Source: Mesocentrotus franciscanus
Lineage: Eukaryota > Echinodermata > Echinoidea > Camarodonta > Strongylocentrotidae
Length of the DNA stretch: 64,000 nt
Reading direction: 5' to 3'
NCBI GenBank assembly: GCA_037976565.1
Contig: CP137675.1
Location: 496,001-560,000 of the forward strand
Position 1 is the stretch's first letter; every line of letters begins with the position of its first letter. Made by a program: the position numbers and the translations under genes. Positions 56,301 through 64,000 of this stretch are shown piece by piece. The notes beneath the pieces were generated by a model. It had not been told where the DNA came from and did not search any database. It worked only from the letters and a program-made list of their open reading frames with translations.

Positions 56301-59300
56301 ATATGTATAGTATTCTTGAGAATAGTTTTGCGTAGTAGTTTGTATTATACACCTCACTTTAGAAATCTAGCCATCTGATTGGTCGAAATTGGAGTCGTGA
56401 TTTCAAGCCATGCCCAACTCACAGGGCATAGCAATAGCCCACAGGTATGGCGCGCCGTTTGACCAATAAATCAGATAAACAGTTTATCGCCGATAAACAC
56501 TGTTTATCAAGCGATAAACACTGTATATCGCCGAAAAACAGTGTTTATCGGCGATAAACAGTGTTTATCTGAATTATTGGTCAAACGGCGCGCCATACAC
56601 AGGGCCTAGTTAAAAGTTTCTACCCTCCGATCCTGCGATTCCCATTGGTTTGCGTGTTAAAATTGTCTACGTGCGAGCACGGACGCCATACAGTGCTCTT
56701 TGTCTGCGATTCCCAAATGATTGAAACTTTCACTCATTTTTAAGCGAAGATTAACAGACAGTGATTCAGATTTTCTGTGATGTTTTAACAAATTTTTACT
56801 CACTAAAAGGCTAAGGTAAGAATTCTTGGTAGATTTTTGTTTTAATTCGGCATATAAAAGTCATATCGACTGCTTTAATACTCGAGGACTAGCTGTTTCT
56901 ATACTGGCTCGCGGGATAGTTGAATCCCCTGCTATCCCCCCTCGGCACGCCGCCCACCCAGGCGCGCCTCGGGGTGATAGCAGGGGATTCAACTATCCCT
57001 TGAGCCTATAGAAACAGCTAGTCCTCTCGTAGCAGTCGATATAACTATAATATATCCCTCTATGATTAGAGGGGTCATTATTGTATCATCCATTGAATGT
57101 TGGTTTTAGGAGATTGTCCCTCCAAAAAATCTGGGTATATTCCCGTTTTTGAAACAGCATTAAATATATATATATGTATATAATCATTTCATTTAGTAAA
57201 TTAGCATTAGCGCCTGATTTCCTTCTTTTAAAAGTTTTAATTGCATTTAAGACTTCTTAGTCTGTAAAAGTAGATATAAGATTGTTTTGGTTGAGTTACT
57301 TTGTAATATTTTATCATTAGCTTTTGGAAGTGATCTGCAATTTTTTTGCTGCCTGAGTTATATTTATGGATGTATTATCTTTTTTTTTTTAATATTTTTT
57401 TTTTCTTCTTTTAATATGGTTAATTATCGCTGTATTTCAGCTTTAAAAAAAAATATCCAAAAAAATATATATTCCAATTGCTATGAAAGGGGAGCGGGTG
57501 GGGTTGTTGTTACTTCCCCCTTACTCTTCTCACTTTATTAATTTAAAAGGGCATAAAGTTATTTTCGAGCCAGCGAAGCGAGCGAGCAAAGGTTTTTGTC
57601 AAACTTTCCTTTCGATAAATTTTTGGACAAGTGCATTATTCATAATGCTGGCGTAGAAATAAGAAGGGCAAACAATTTTCTCTTTCTGACTTTACCTTAC
57701 CCTATTCTTCTCTTTATTTTTTTGAATCTTTTGCCTCTTAACGTTATTAGATACAGGGAATCTACGTCATGATATAGCCACACTGCTTGCACCCAACATC
57801 AAGCAATAGCTCAGAACAGTAAGATGAAGACTGGTATTTGCGGATGAGAAGATTTTTTATTTCATATCATTTTATCTTATTTTTACGAGGAAAAATTTGA
57901 TTTATTTTTCACTTCAAACTGAAAAATGTCTTATTGAATAAGTTGGGAATCTTTCAGGAGAGGGGCAATTAAAGGGAACCAAAACCTTTATCCTAAGTTA
58001 CCTTTATTGTAAAGTTTAAACGATTTGAATAAGATTAGTGAAAAATTGAACAAAATCAGGCAAGGTATAAGGAAGTTAAAGCTAAAGAAATAACTTGTCA
58101 CCAGAGGGTGATATTTAATTTGATGGCGTCATTTGTGGACAACTCTCCATGCCTTCTGATCATGGAATTTCACAATTCTTTCATTTTCTTCGTATTCATT
58201 TGTGTTCAATATCCTACTTCATAAAATGTGAAGTAGAATATCATTCTGCATTCTATATCTTGTTTTCAGGGAGTAGATTATCTCAATCACAAGAAAGAAG
58301 GAAAAACATGAAATTCCATGATCAGAAGGCATGGAGAGTTGTCCACAAATGACGCCATCAAATTAAATATCGCCCTCTGGTGACAAGTTATTTCTTTAGC
58401 TTTAACTTCCTTATACCTTGCCTGATTTTGTTCAATTTTTCACTAATCTTATTCAAATCGTTTAAACTTTACAATAAAGGTAACTTAGGATGAAGGTTTT
58501 GGTTCCCTTTAAGGGGCAATCGATCAACCTTGAAAGTAAACTTGTTTAGAATAAAGCAGAAAAATCAAAGAAGCATACTGATGAAAGTTTGAATGAAATC
58601 GGACAAAAAATTAGAAAGTTACGAATTTTTGAAAGTTGCAATTACTTTAGGTATGAGTTCTTCAAATTGGCTGAATTGATAATGTCTATGTGATGTAGTG
58701 GCGTACAACTTTCCAATTTGCTCCAATGCACAAAAGGACTAAAATTTCAACTTTTCATAAATGTAGGACTCGAGATGGTCTGTTCTTTTTAGAGGACCTG
58801 TAATAATGTACTCTCCATGGTATCTTTTGAGTATAGTGCCCCGAGGGTGAAGGCACTTGGAAGAAAGACAGAAATAAGTTATATTTTTCCACGCGACAAA
58901 TGGGAGAGTAATCCGTCACTACGTCACAATCCACTGACATAATTGCCGATTTGAGATTCGCACAGCTGTAGTGATCTTATATTTCAAACACTCATAACTT
59001 TCTTAATATTGGTCCGATTTATTTCAAACTTCCGCCATTCTGTTTCTCTGATTGTTATGCTTTCATTCAAATGAACTTATTATTATAGTAGGGTCGGATT
59101 GCTCTTTAAACTGCCACCTTGTAATCCTTTCAACTACGTACGCTCAGGGATGATGTCTCATCTCCCTGGTACGCTAGTGGTGTGCAATTTTTATCCATCT
59201 ACTTATAGCTCTCATTGCGTGCTAGCATTGCCTAAAATTAAAGCTCTGAACATTTATCCGCGAATATAGAACGTCAGGGGATGGATAAGATATGTTAATT

Positions 59301-59663
59301 GTAGAGATACTATAAGTTATATAGAAATAAATGCAACTAGGCAGAAGTTAGGCTTTCTTGTAACAAGGGACATTCAATTCAATTCAAGTTAAATTGAGTC
59401 AATTCATTTTAAGTAGATGGTAGAATGATATATATAGGCTTATTAAGTGAAATCGAAATTCAATGAATATACTTCCTCTTCCACCTCTTCTGTCATGTGA
59501 GCAAACTTTAGACTCAATGCAAAGGATTTTAAACATATTTAAACAAGTTTTTAACAAGTTGACTTTAATTGAACCAATTAAGATACTTACGACTCTGAAC
59601 ATGGTTAACAAGCCAAGTAGTAATGAATAATAATCCAATCACAATCTCTGCTGTGTTCGCCAT
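49722..59663 (-). CDS. Gene II: SRCR receptor with a premature stop before two ITAM-like motifs
   Basis: Model: exons 59663-59591 (signal), 54900-54589 (SRCR1), 53022-52672 (SRCR2) and 50305-49722 (transmembrane and tail), with GT..AG borders and phase-1 introns. The frame is intact from the ATG through both SRCR domains and the membrane span, then reaches TAA at 50162-50160, giving about 293 residues with a 17-residue tail. If that codon were read through or edited, the frame stays open for 146 further codons (about 439 residues in total) and holds two ITAM-like modules. The product as written would be a membrane SRCR protein unable to signal through an ITAM. It could be a decoy, or an early pseudogene. 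Confidence 0.75.
50306..51329. other. Third intron of gene II, nothing recognised
   Basis: AT-rich intronic sequence without recognisable elements or exons. No counterpart is seen in the other blocks. Confidence 0.4.
52672..53022 (-). CDS. Gene II SRCR2 exon
   Basis: A 351-base phase-1/phase-1 exon (acceptor TTTTATAG|GT, donor TGTG|GTAAGT). It encodes a short Ser/Thr linker, then [70 protein letters not shown] and EDAGVRCG. Six cysteines, no lesions. It differs from the gene I copies by about a dozen residues. Confidence 0.92.
53045..53940. other. Part of intron 2 of gene II specific to block 3
   Basis: About 0.9 kb lies between the SRCR2 acceptor and the shared SINE, where blocks 1 and 2 have only 30-40 bases. 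It is therefore either an insertion in block 3 or a deletion in an ancestor of the other two. It is AT-rich, with no domains or clear terminal repeats. Confidence 0.5.
53945..54287 (+). mobile_element. tRNA-Lys-like SINE, block 3 copy
   Basis: Same SINE as 23316-23664 in the equivalent intron: GTGGTGGTATAGCGG, anticodon-like ACTCTTAATC, B box GGTTCGAATTC (one base off the consensus) and tail GCGCTGTATAAA. Confidence 0.8.
54589..54900 (-). CDS. Gene II SRCR1 exon
   Basis: A 312-base phase-1/phase-1 exon (acceptor CTACACAG|AG, donor TGTG|GTAAGTTG). It reads [75 protein letters not shown] and YDDAAVQCG. Six cysteines. WVTVC and the lack of the usual L before YNVYC are family deviations, but there is no lesion. 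It is the only intact SRCR1 exon of the three blocks. Confidence 0.92.
55565..56440. other. First intron of gene II, left part
   Basis: Intronic sequence with no gene recognised. The 96-codon open frame at 55679-55969 has no domain. Part of it (55750-55990) matches 42490-42780 in block 2, where it is joined directly to the broken SRCR1 exon. Confidence 0.45.
56445..56598. repeat. Hairpin of GATAAACACTGT repeats with GTATGGCGCGCC ends
   Basis: The outer arms GTATGGCGCGCCGTTTGACC and its complement enclose five or six copies of a CGATAAACAGTGTTTATC-type palindromic unit. The whole 154 bases can fold into one long stem. It is non-coding. Confidence 0.85.
56863..57042. repeat. 180-base inverted repeat with about 70-base arms
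   Basis: ATATCGACTGCT, GAGGACTAGCTGTTTCTATA and GATAGTTGAATCCCCTGCTA recur as reverse complements on the other side of a GC-rich loop (CGGCACGCCGCCCACCCAGG). A few mismatches are present. The 61-codon open frame here is an artefact of the hairpin. Confidence 0.85.
57973..58508. mobile_element. TTAA-flanked MITE with long terminal inverted repeats
   Basis: TTAA at 57969-57972 and 58509-58512 flanks ends AGGGAACCAAAACC and GGTTTTGGTTCCCT. The arms match for roughly 200 bases each, including CTTTATTGTAAAGTTTAAAC, AACTTGTCACCAGAGGG and CATGCCTTCTGATCATGGAA in both orientations. It is absent from the equivalent place in block 2 (about 43535). The open frame at 58149-58352 runs through the palindrome and is not a gene. 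Confidence 0.85.
58513..59105. mobile_element. Second TTAA-flanked MITE, adjacent to the first
   Basis: It shares the TTAA at 58509-58512 with the preceding element and ends at the TTAA at 59106-59109. The ends are GGGGCAATCGATC and GGTCGGATTGCTCT, imperfectly inverted. The interior matches the elements at 1585-1915 and 2624-3203. It is absent from block 2. Confidence 0.75.
59591..59663 (-). CDS. Gene II exon 1, signal peptide
   Basis: A 73-base exon: ATG, 24 codons ([17 protein letters not shown] then LVNHVQS), donor C|GTAAGTATC in phase 1. The C joins AG of the exon at 54900 to make a glutamine, as in the + strand gene. The ATG is chosen because it gives a compact signal peptide and is conserved at the same place in gene I. 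Confidence 0.85.
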
Positions 59664-59879
59664 TTTACAGTTCTGCATGCGTTTAACGAACATTGTATGC
59701 AATGGCCCGTATGTCAATTTACACGGTGCGGTTTCTGTGAGTCATAAACTCCGCATATGCATGTTCCTTCCATTTTCTTTTGTGCAGATATCATCGTATT
59801 GTGAAACAAAAATGCACAATAGAATTGCGGTTAGCTATTTAAAGATTGTACGTCATATATATGTATGTAAATAGTTTTC

Positions 59880-60600
59880 TCAAGCTTCACGTAGCATCTC
59901 TGACGTACTCATGCCATAAAGAGTACGATCGCAGGTTATTATTCAGACATTTTGTATTTTGTACAAATGCTTTTTAAATATTCCACTTGTGAAAACAAAT
60001 TTTATAAACAAAGTCACTATATGTACATTCCTCTGGTTCAATATTGTGGAATTTAATTCCAGCTACACCGAATAAATAGTCAATATTTTAAACTTTGTAA
60101 AAATAGACTTGACACGATTCTTCTATTGAGATAGTTCTTTGATAAGGCTGCCTGTATCATTCCCTCTACTTCTACCAGCCTTTCATATCCACTACTTTTT
60201 CTTATATATATCTTACATTTTATTTTCCCTTCTCCAGTTTACTCTATATCTCTCTATCCTCGAATTTCTCTTACACTCTTTAAAAATATTCTTGTGCTGT
60301 CTCGTTTTGTTTGGCACTATGTTCTGTAGATGCACCTTTAAAGTCTTTAAGCATCATTGTTTTCAAATTTTTATGTTACATTCAGGGGCAAAATAGTCAA
60401 GAATTGAATCATTGGTTTATTACCTAACGTATAAGCTATGTAACTCTCTGTTGTTATTTTCTCGGTCTAGCAAGTGCAGATTTAGACAGGAATTGTGGGG
60501 AGGGTTGAGGAACCCCCTCTACGACGCCTATTTCTGCCCGTTTTAATTTCTTTGTAGTAGGCCTACTAAAACTAAAGCTCTCCATATCTCTTCAGCTCTC
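59880..60600. other. Upstream of gene II, no gene recognised
   Basis: AT- and T-rich sequence. The 85-codon open frame at 60139-60396 is leucine/phenylalanine-rich low complexity without a recognisable family. Confidence 0.4.
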
Positions 60601-60609
60601 TCACAGAAT

Positions 60610-60842
60610 GTCACTTTTCCATGTCTCTCCATGTACCCGTCTCTCCATGTACCCCTGTCTCTCCATGTACCCCCGTCTCTCATTGTACCCCCCCGTCTCT
60701 CCACCCCCTAGTCTCTCCATGCACCCCCGTCTCTCCATGTATCCCCATCTCTCCATGTAACCCCGTGTACCCACTGTCTCTCCAAGTCCCCCGTCTCTCC
60801 ATGTACCCACTGTCTCTCCATGTACCCACCGTCTCTCCTCGA
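60610..60842. repeat. Minisatellite, CTCTCCATGTACCCCCGT units
   Basis: About 13 units of 16-19 bases. Variants include CCATGTACCCACTGTCTCT and CCATGCACCCCCGTCTCT. Both strands show incidental open frames (60601-60858 minus, 60621-60932 plus) that encode only the repeat. Confidence 0.9.
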
Positions 60843-61399
60843 TTATCTTCAAACACATTTCTGCCTTTCCCTCTATCTTTCCTCTCTGGCGGATCCATTC
60901 ACATTTGCATCGTGTCCATCAACCTTTCTTGAACAGCCAAATGGAGAGACAAACAGACAGAGAAAAAAATGCTACATGTATTTCATACAATAAGTATTGA
61001 CAGGTATTTTATAACAAACACGATGCTACATAATCATTTAAAGGCACTTGGATACTGAAAGGGTTATGAAAAATACAAACATGACATCACCCCCCCTCCC
61101 GACATAAGATCATTCCCACCTTAATACATAGTTCCTCTTACCGATATAATTAGTATCATACTAGTAATCTTACTTGATACATTACATGAGAGATATGTAA
61201 ACAAATTCTATATATGGATGATATTAAGATGGTAAACCAATAACTTGATAGTCTTATTATGAAAAAACACACAAACAAATCCTTTATAACCACCTGTTTG
61301 TAGTGAGATGAATTATCCATAATACAGTAAAAACTACACAAACATATAGAATTGTAAAAAAACACACCAAAACACCATATCTAAACAATTGAAGAGAAA

Positions 61400-61433
61400 G
61401 TGAAACCATTGCAAGACACTGCAATGGTTTCAG
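61400..61433. repeat. Short perfect hairpin
   Basis: TGAAACCATTGC and GCAATGGTTTCA are separated by eight bases (AAGACACT). The neighbourhood contains no gene. Its function, if any, is unknown. Confidence 0.6.
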
Positions 61434-63120
61434 CAAACAGTAATTAACCATACTTACTTACATATAGTTGGAACAAATGATATGTATACAGTTGTACATG
61501 CTAATACACTGTCTATTCTATATGTCCTTCTTGTCTACCATCTAAATTTCAGCAATGATGATTTAGATTGAATCACAGCAATGGTGGCATGGCAATAATC
61601 TGGTTCATTAGAAGATTTTAAACAATGTATTTTATCTGTATAAATTATATAGATAATTTCAGTTAAACCACATTTTCACCAATTTGTATATATTGCTATG
61701 GAATTTGAATTTGAATGTTATTTTTATCTTGTATATACATACAATTCAGCTTATTGCTGTAAACCATGTTGTTTAATAAACCATATTTAGTTCAATTGAA
61801 TTGAATAAATATAGATCAGTATGCGATGGATATATGCTGTCAGTTATACCCACATCTGGAAAACCCCTTTGGATGCAATACTTGACACATCACAAGCTGA
61901 TGTAAACTACTCACATGTAAAAGAAAAAAAGAACATCAGGGAATACCTACATTGTGATCTTGCTTGACATTCATATGCTTACGCACCTTAACCAGGTAGC
62001 TTGGCTACAACCTCGGTTATAATGGTTTTCACCACTCAAACTCAGGCACTCAATGAGTATCAATAATTACCACTTATTCACTCAGAATAATACATATAAC
62101 AATATAAAGATCTAGATCATACACTGTAATAAAACACAAAATATCCCCAAAACATTGTTTTGTGGTTTTAACAAGGGGAGGGGGAGAATCGCCTATTCTT
62201 TATCATTAAAATTCATGCAAATCATTTAATGTCTACACATGTCTTCATCTATTGGACAAAGTAAGCTTACTAGTTGGTAGAAGCCATTTGTTCAAAGTGA
62301 TTTGATTTCACACATTGCAAAGAATTTTTAAAGCTTAAGTTCTGATACCGAAATGATTGAGGTAAAAGCAAGTGTATGCATGCATGCATGCAAAAAAAAA
62401 AAAGGACATGTAGTTACAATTTAACTTTATGGAATGGTCTGCATGATATACAATACTCTATTTGTCTATTTTGTTAAACTCTGACCATTCATTTGTGATC
62501 ATGACATCACGAAGCACTGGTAAACAACAAACAGCTGGACATTTGGCATTTACATGTAGAAATCAGAAAGAATATCATGTTAATAAAATCAAAAGATCTT
62601 TGTCAAGAGTAAACCCCAAACATGAATTTGTAACAAATGCATTCACAAGACTTACATGGGAAATGGCATTTTGAGGTCGAAATCCATCACCACCCCCCCC
62701 TCATTTCCATGAAGAATACAGTATCTATGTGTTATTAAGTACAATACTTGATACATTGTGCAATAGGTCAAATTGGTAAACACAGAAATCAAATTACTTT
62801 CAAATCTATTAACTCACAGAGCAGAATTTTTAAAGCAAAGTTCAGAAGAATTATTTTCATTTTTGTGTGTTGCAAGTTGTAGGCTCAAAGGGAAACTTGA
62901 GAAATTATCAAAAGATCTGCTAAAAAATGAAATGTAGTTGGGTATAATAAATCTACAAAGAAGACCTGGACCATGGTCCACTGTGATATCCATATCGTTG
63001 GTTCATAATATCAATGACAATATGTAGACAAATTTCACTTACTATTACTATTAGTTATACTTTGTAGCATTTTCAGCATATCTTGCTAACGTTATATCAG
63101 TACTACTATATTTTAATGTT
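61434..63120. other. Gene-free AT-rich sequence
   Basis: No gene is recognised. A possible LINE or SINE tail ends near 61800 (TTCAATTGAATTGAATAAAT, compare 30398-30417). The 70-codon open frame at 62462-62674 has no family resemblance. Confidence 0.35.
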
Positions 63121-63121
63121 A

Positions 63122-63492
63122 AAAAAGTGTTCCAGCATTTTTAAAGTTCATAACAATGGGTGATCTAGAAAAGTGTTCCAGCATTTCTGAAGTTCATAAC
63201 AATGTGTGATCTAGAAAAGTTTTCCAGCATTTTTGAAGTTCATTACAATGTGTGATCTAGAAAAATGTTCCAGCATTTCTGATGTTCATTAAAATGTGTG
63301 ATCTAGAAAAGTGTTCCCGCATTTCTGAAGTTCATTAGAATATGTGATCTAGAAAAGTGTTCCAGCATTTCGGAAGTTCATTACAATATGTGATCTAGAA
63401 AAGTGTTCCAGCATTTCTGAAGTTCATTAGAATATGTGATCTAGAAAAGTGTTCCAGCATTTCTGAAGTTCATTACAATGTGTGATCTAGGC
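63122..63492. repeat. 46-base minisatellite, eight copies
   Basis: The unit AAGTGTTCCAGCATTTCTGA plus AGTTCATTACAATGTGTGAT plus CTAGAA repeats eight times with few substitutions and no length variation. It is highly homogeneous, so recently expanded or homogenised. Confidence 0.95.
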
Positions 63493-64000
63493 AATTTTAT
63501 CTGTTGTATCAATAAGTCCCACATTTGATAGATCAGGCACAAGTCCTAATTCTACAGGTGTATGCCCTAATTCTTTGGTCTGTGTTCTCTATATAGGGTG
63601 GCCTCTTCAGTAGTGCTTTACATACAACTCCTGTAATGCATATAACATAAACAAATTACAGATTAGCAAATTATTACATTGCATAACAAAGTAAAATAAA
63701 ACAAAAACAAAAACAAAAGAAAGAAATGGTGCAAAAATGGAAACAAATATTGGACTTATGACCAAGTCTGAAGTACATAATTCAGCTACGAATTAATGTT
63801 TATTACAACTAATAAAACACCACAAAAGATAAAGTTTGAGATCAATTTCCATTCCCCATTCTCCCCAACTATTATAACATATATAGTAATATCATAATAG
63901 TGATCAGAAATCAATACACTCCCAGACCCCCTTCAAGAACTACAGATGTATATCATAACATAAGCATAATACCATACATAACAAACATGATGGTATGAAA
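63493..64000. other. Right edge, no gene seen
   Basis: AT-rich sequence with an AAAAC-rich tract near 63690-63720. I see nothing else in it. Confidence 0.4.

Larger units (their letters stand above)
51330..59880. repeat. Receptor block 3 of the segmental duplication
   Basis: The most complete block. 51330-52340 pairs with 36870-38640, 52350-55560 with the SRCR regions of blocks 1 and 2, and 57290-59880 with 42780-44190 plus the flank beyond 44955. It serves as the empty-site reference for the elements at 22354, 37043 and 44197. Confidence 0.8.

Noticed and set aside
58149..58352. 67-codon open frame
   Set aside because: Runs across the centre of a MITE with long inverted arms.
60601..60932. 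Open frames through the CTCTCCATGTACCCC array
   Set aside because: Pure repeat translation on both strands.
63122..63492. CRISPR-like regular repeat
   Set aside because: The units are contiguous with no variable spacers and the genome is clearly eukaryotic, so it is a minisatellite.

Overview
The window is eukaryotic, AT-rich and dominated by introns and repeats. Three things suggest a deuterostome, most likely an echinoderm such as a sea urchin: single-exon SRCR (scavenger receptor cysteine-rich) domains in tandemly duplicated receptor genes, abundant tRNA-derived SINEs with CGCTATATAAA-like tails, and CR1/Jockey-like and RTE-like LINE remnants. The species assignment is an inference. No rRNA gene, CRISPR array or bacterial operon is present.

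The real protein-coding content is a cluster of SRCR receptor genes built from exons that all begin and end in phase 1. On the + strand, one gene runs from 4753 to 10844: signal peptide exon, two SRCR exons, then a transmembrane exon with a long tail carrying four PPPY motifs (WW-domain ligands). It has two apparent single-base deletions, at about 7551 and about 10268. Convergent to it on the - strand are two related genes. Gene I (about 44026 to 17120) has a signal exon, a partly duplicated and partly broken set of SRCR exons, and a transmembrane exon whose tail ends in an ITAM-like double tyrosine motif. Gene II (59663 to 49722) has a signal exon, two intact SRCR exons and a transmembrane exon. 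Its tail encodes two ITAM-like motifs, created by a 120-bp in-frame duplication, but these lie behind a premature stop just after the membrane span.

The - strand locus grew by segmental duplication. The 3' ends and downstream flanks (12.73-17.5 kb and 45.05-50.3 kb) are paralogous, and the SRCR-exon blocks exist three times (20.0-25.1, 36.9-44.2 and 51.3-59.9 kb). Gene I appears to carry two blocks and gene II one. The block boundary inside gene I (25.1-36.9 kb) is a nest of transposons: an RTE-like LINE split by a CR1-like LINE, a second CR1-like LINE split by repeats, and several minisatellites. Because the paralogs give empty sites, several TTAA-flanked miniature elements (22354-22918, 37043-37785, 44197-44955) and a 1.2-kb foldback element nested in a SINE (20884-22066) can be delimited to the base.

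The likely biology is a family of cell-surface SRCR receptors in which one locus carries a WW-ligand tail, one an ITAM-like activating tail, and one has a duplicated ITAM module cut off by a nonsense codon and so may act as a decoy. The remaining stretches (1-4.7 kb, 10.9-17 kb, 45-49.7 kb, 60-64 kb) show only repeats, element fragments and unannotated non-coding sequence.
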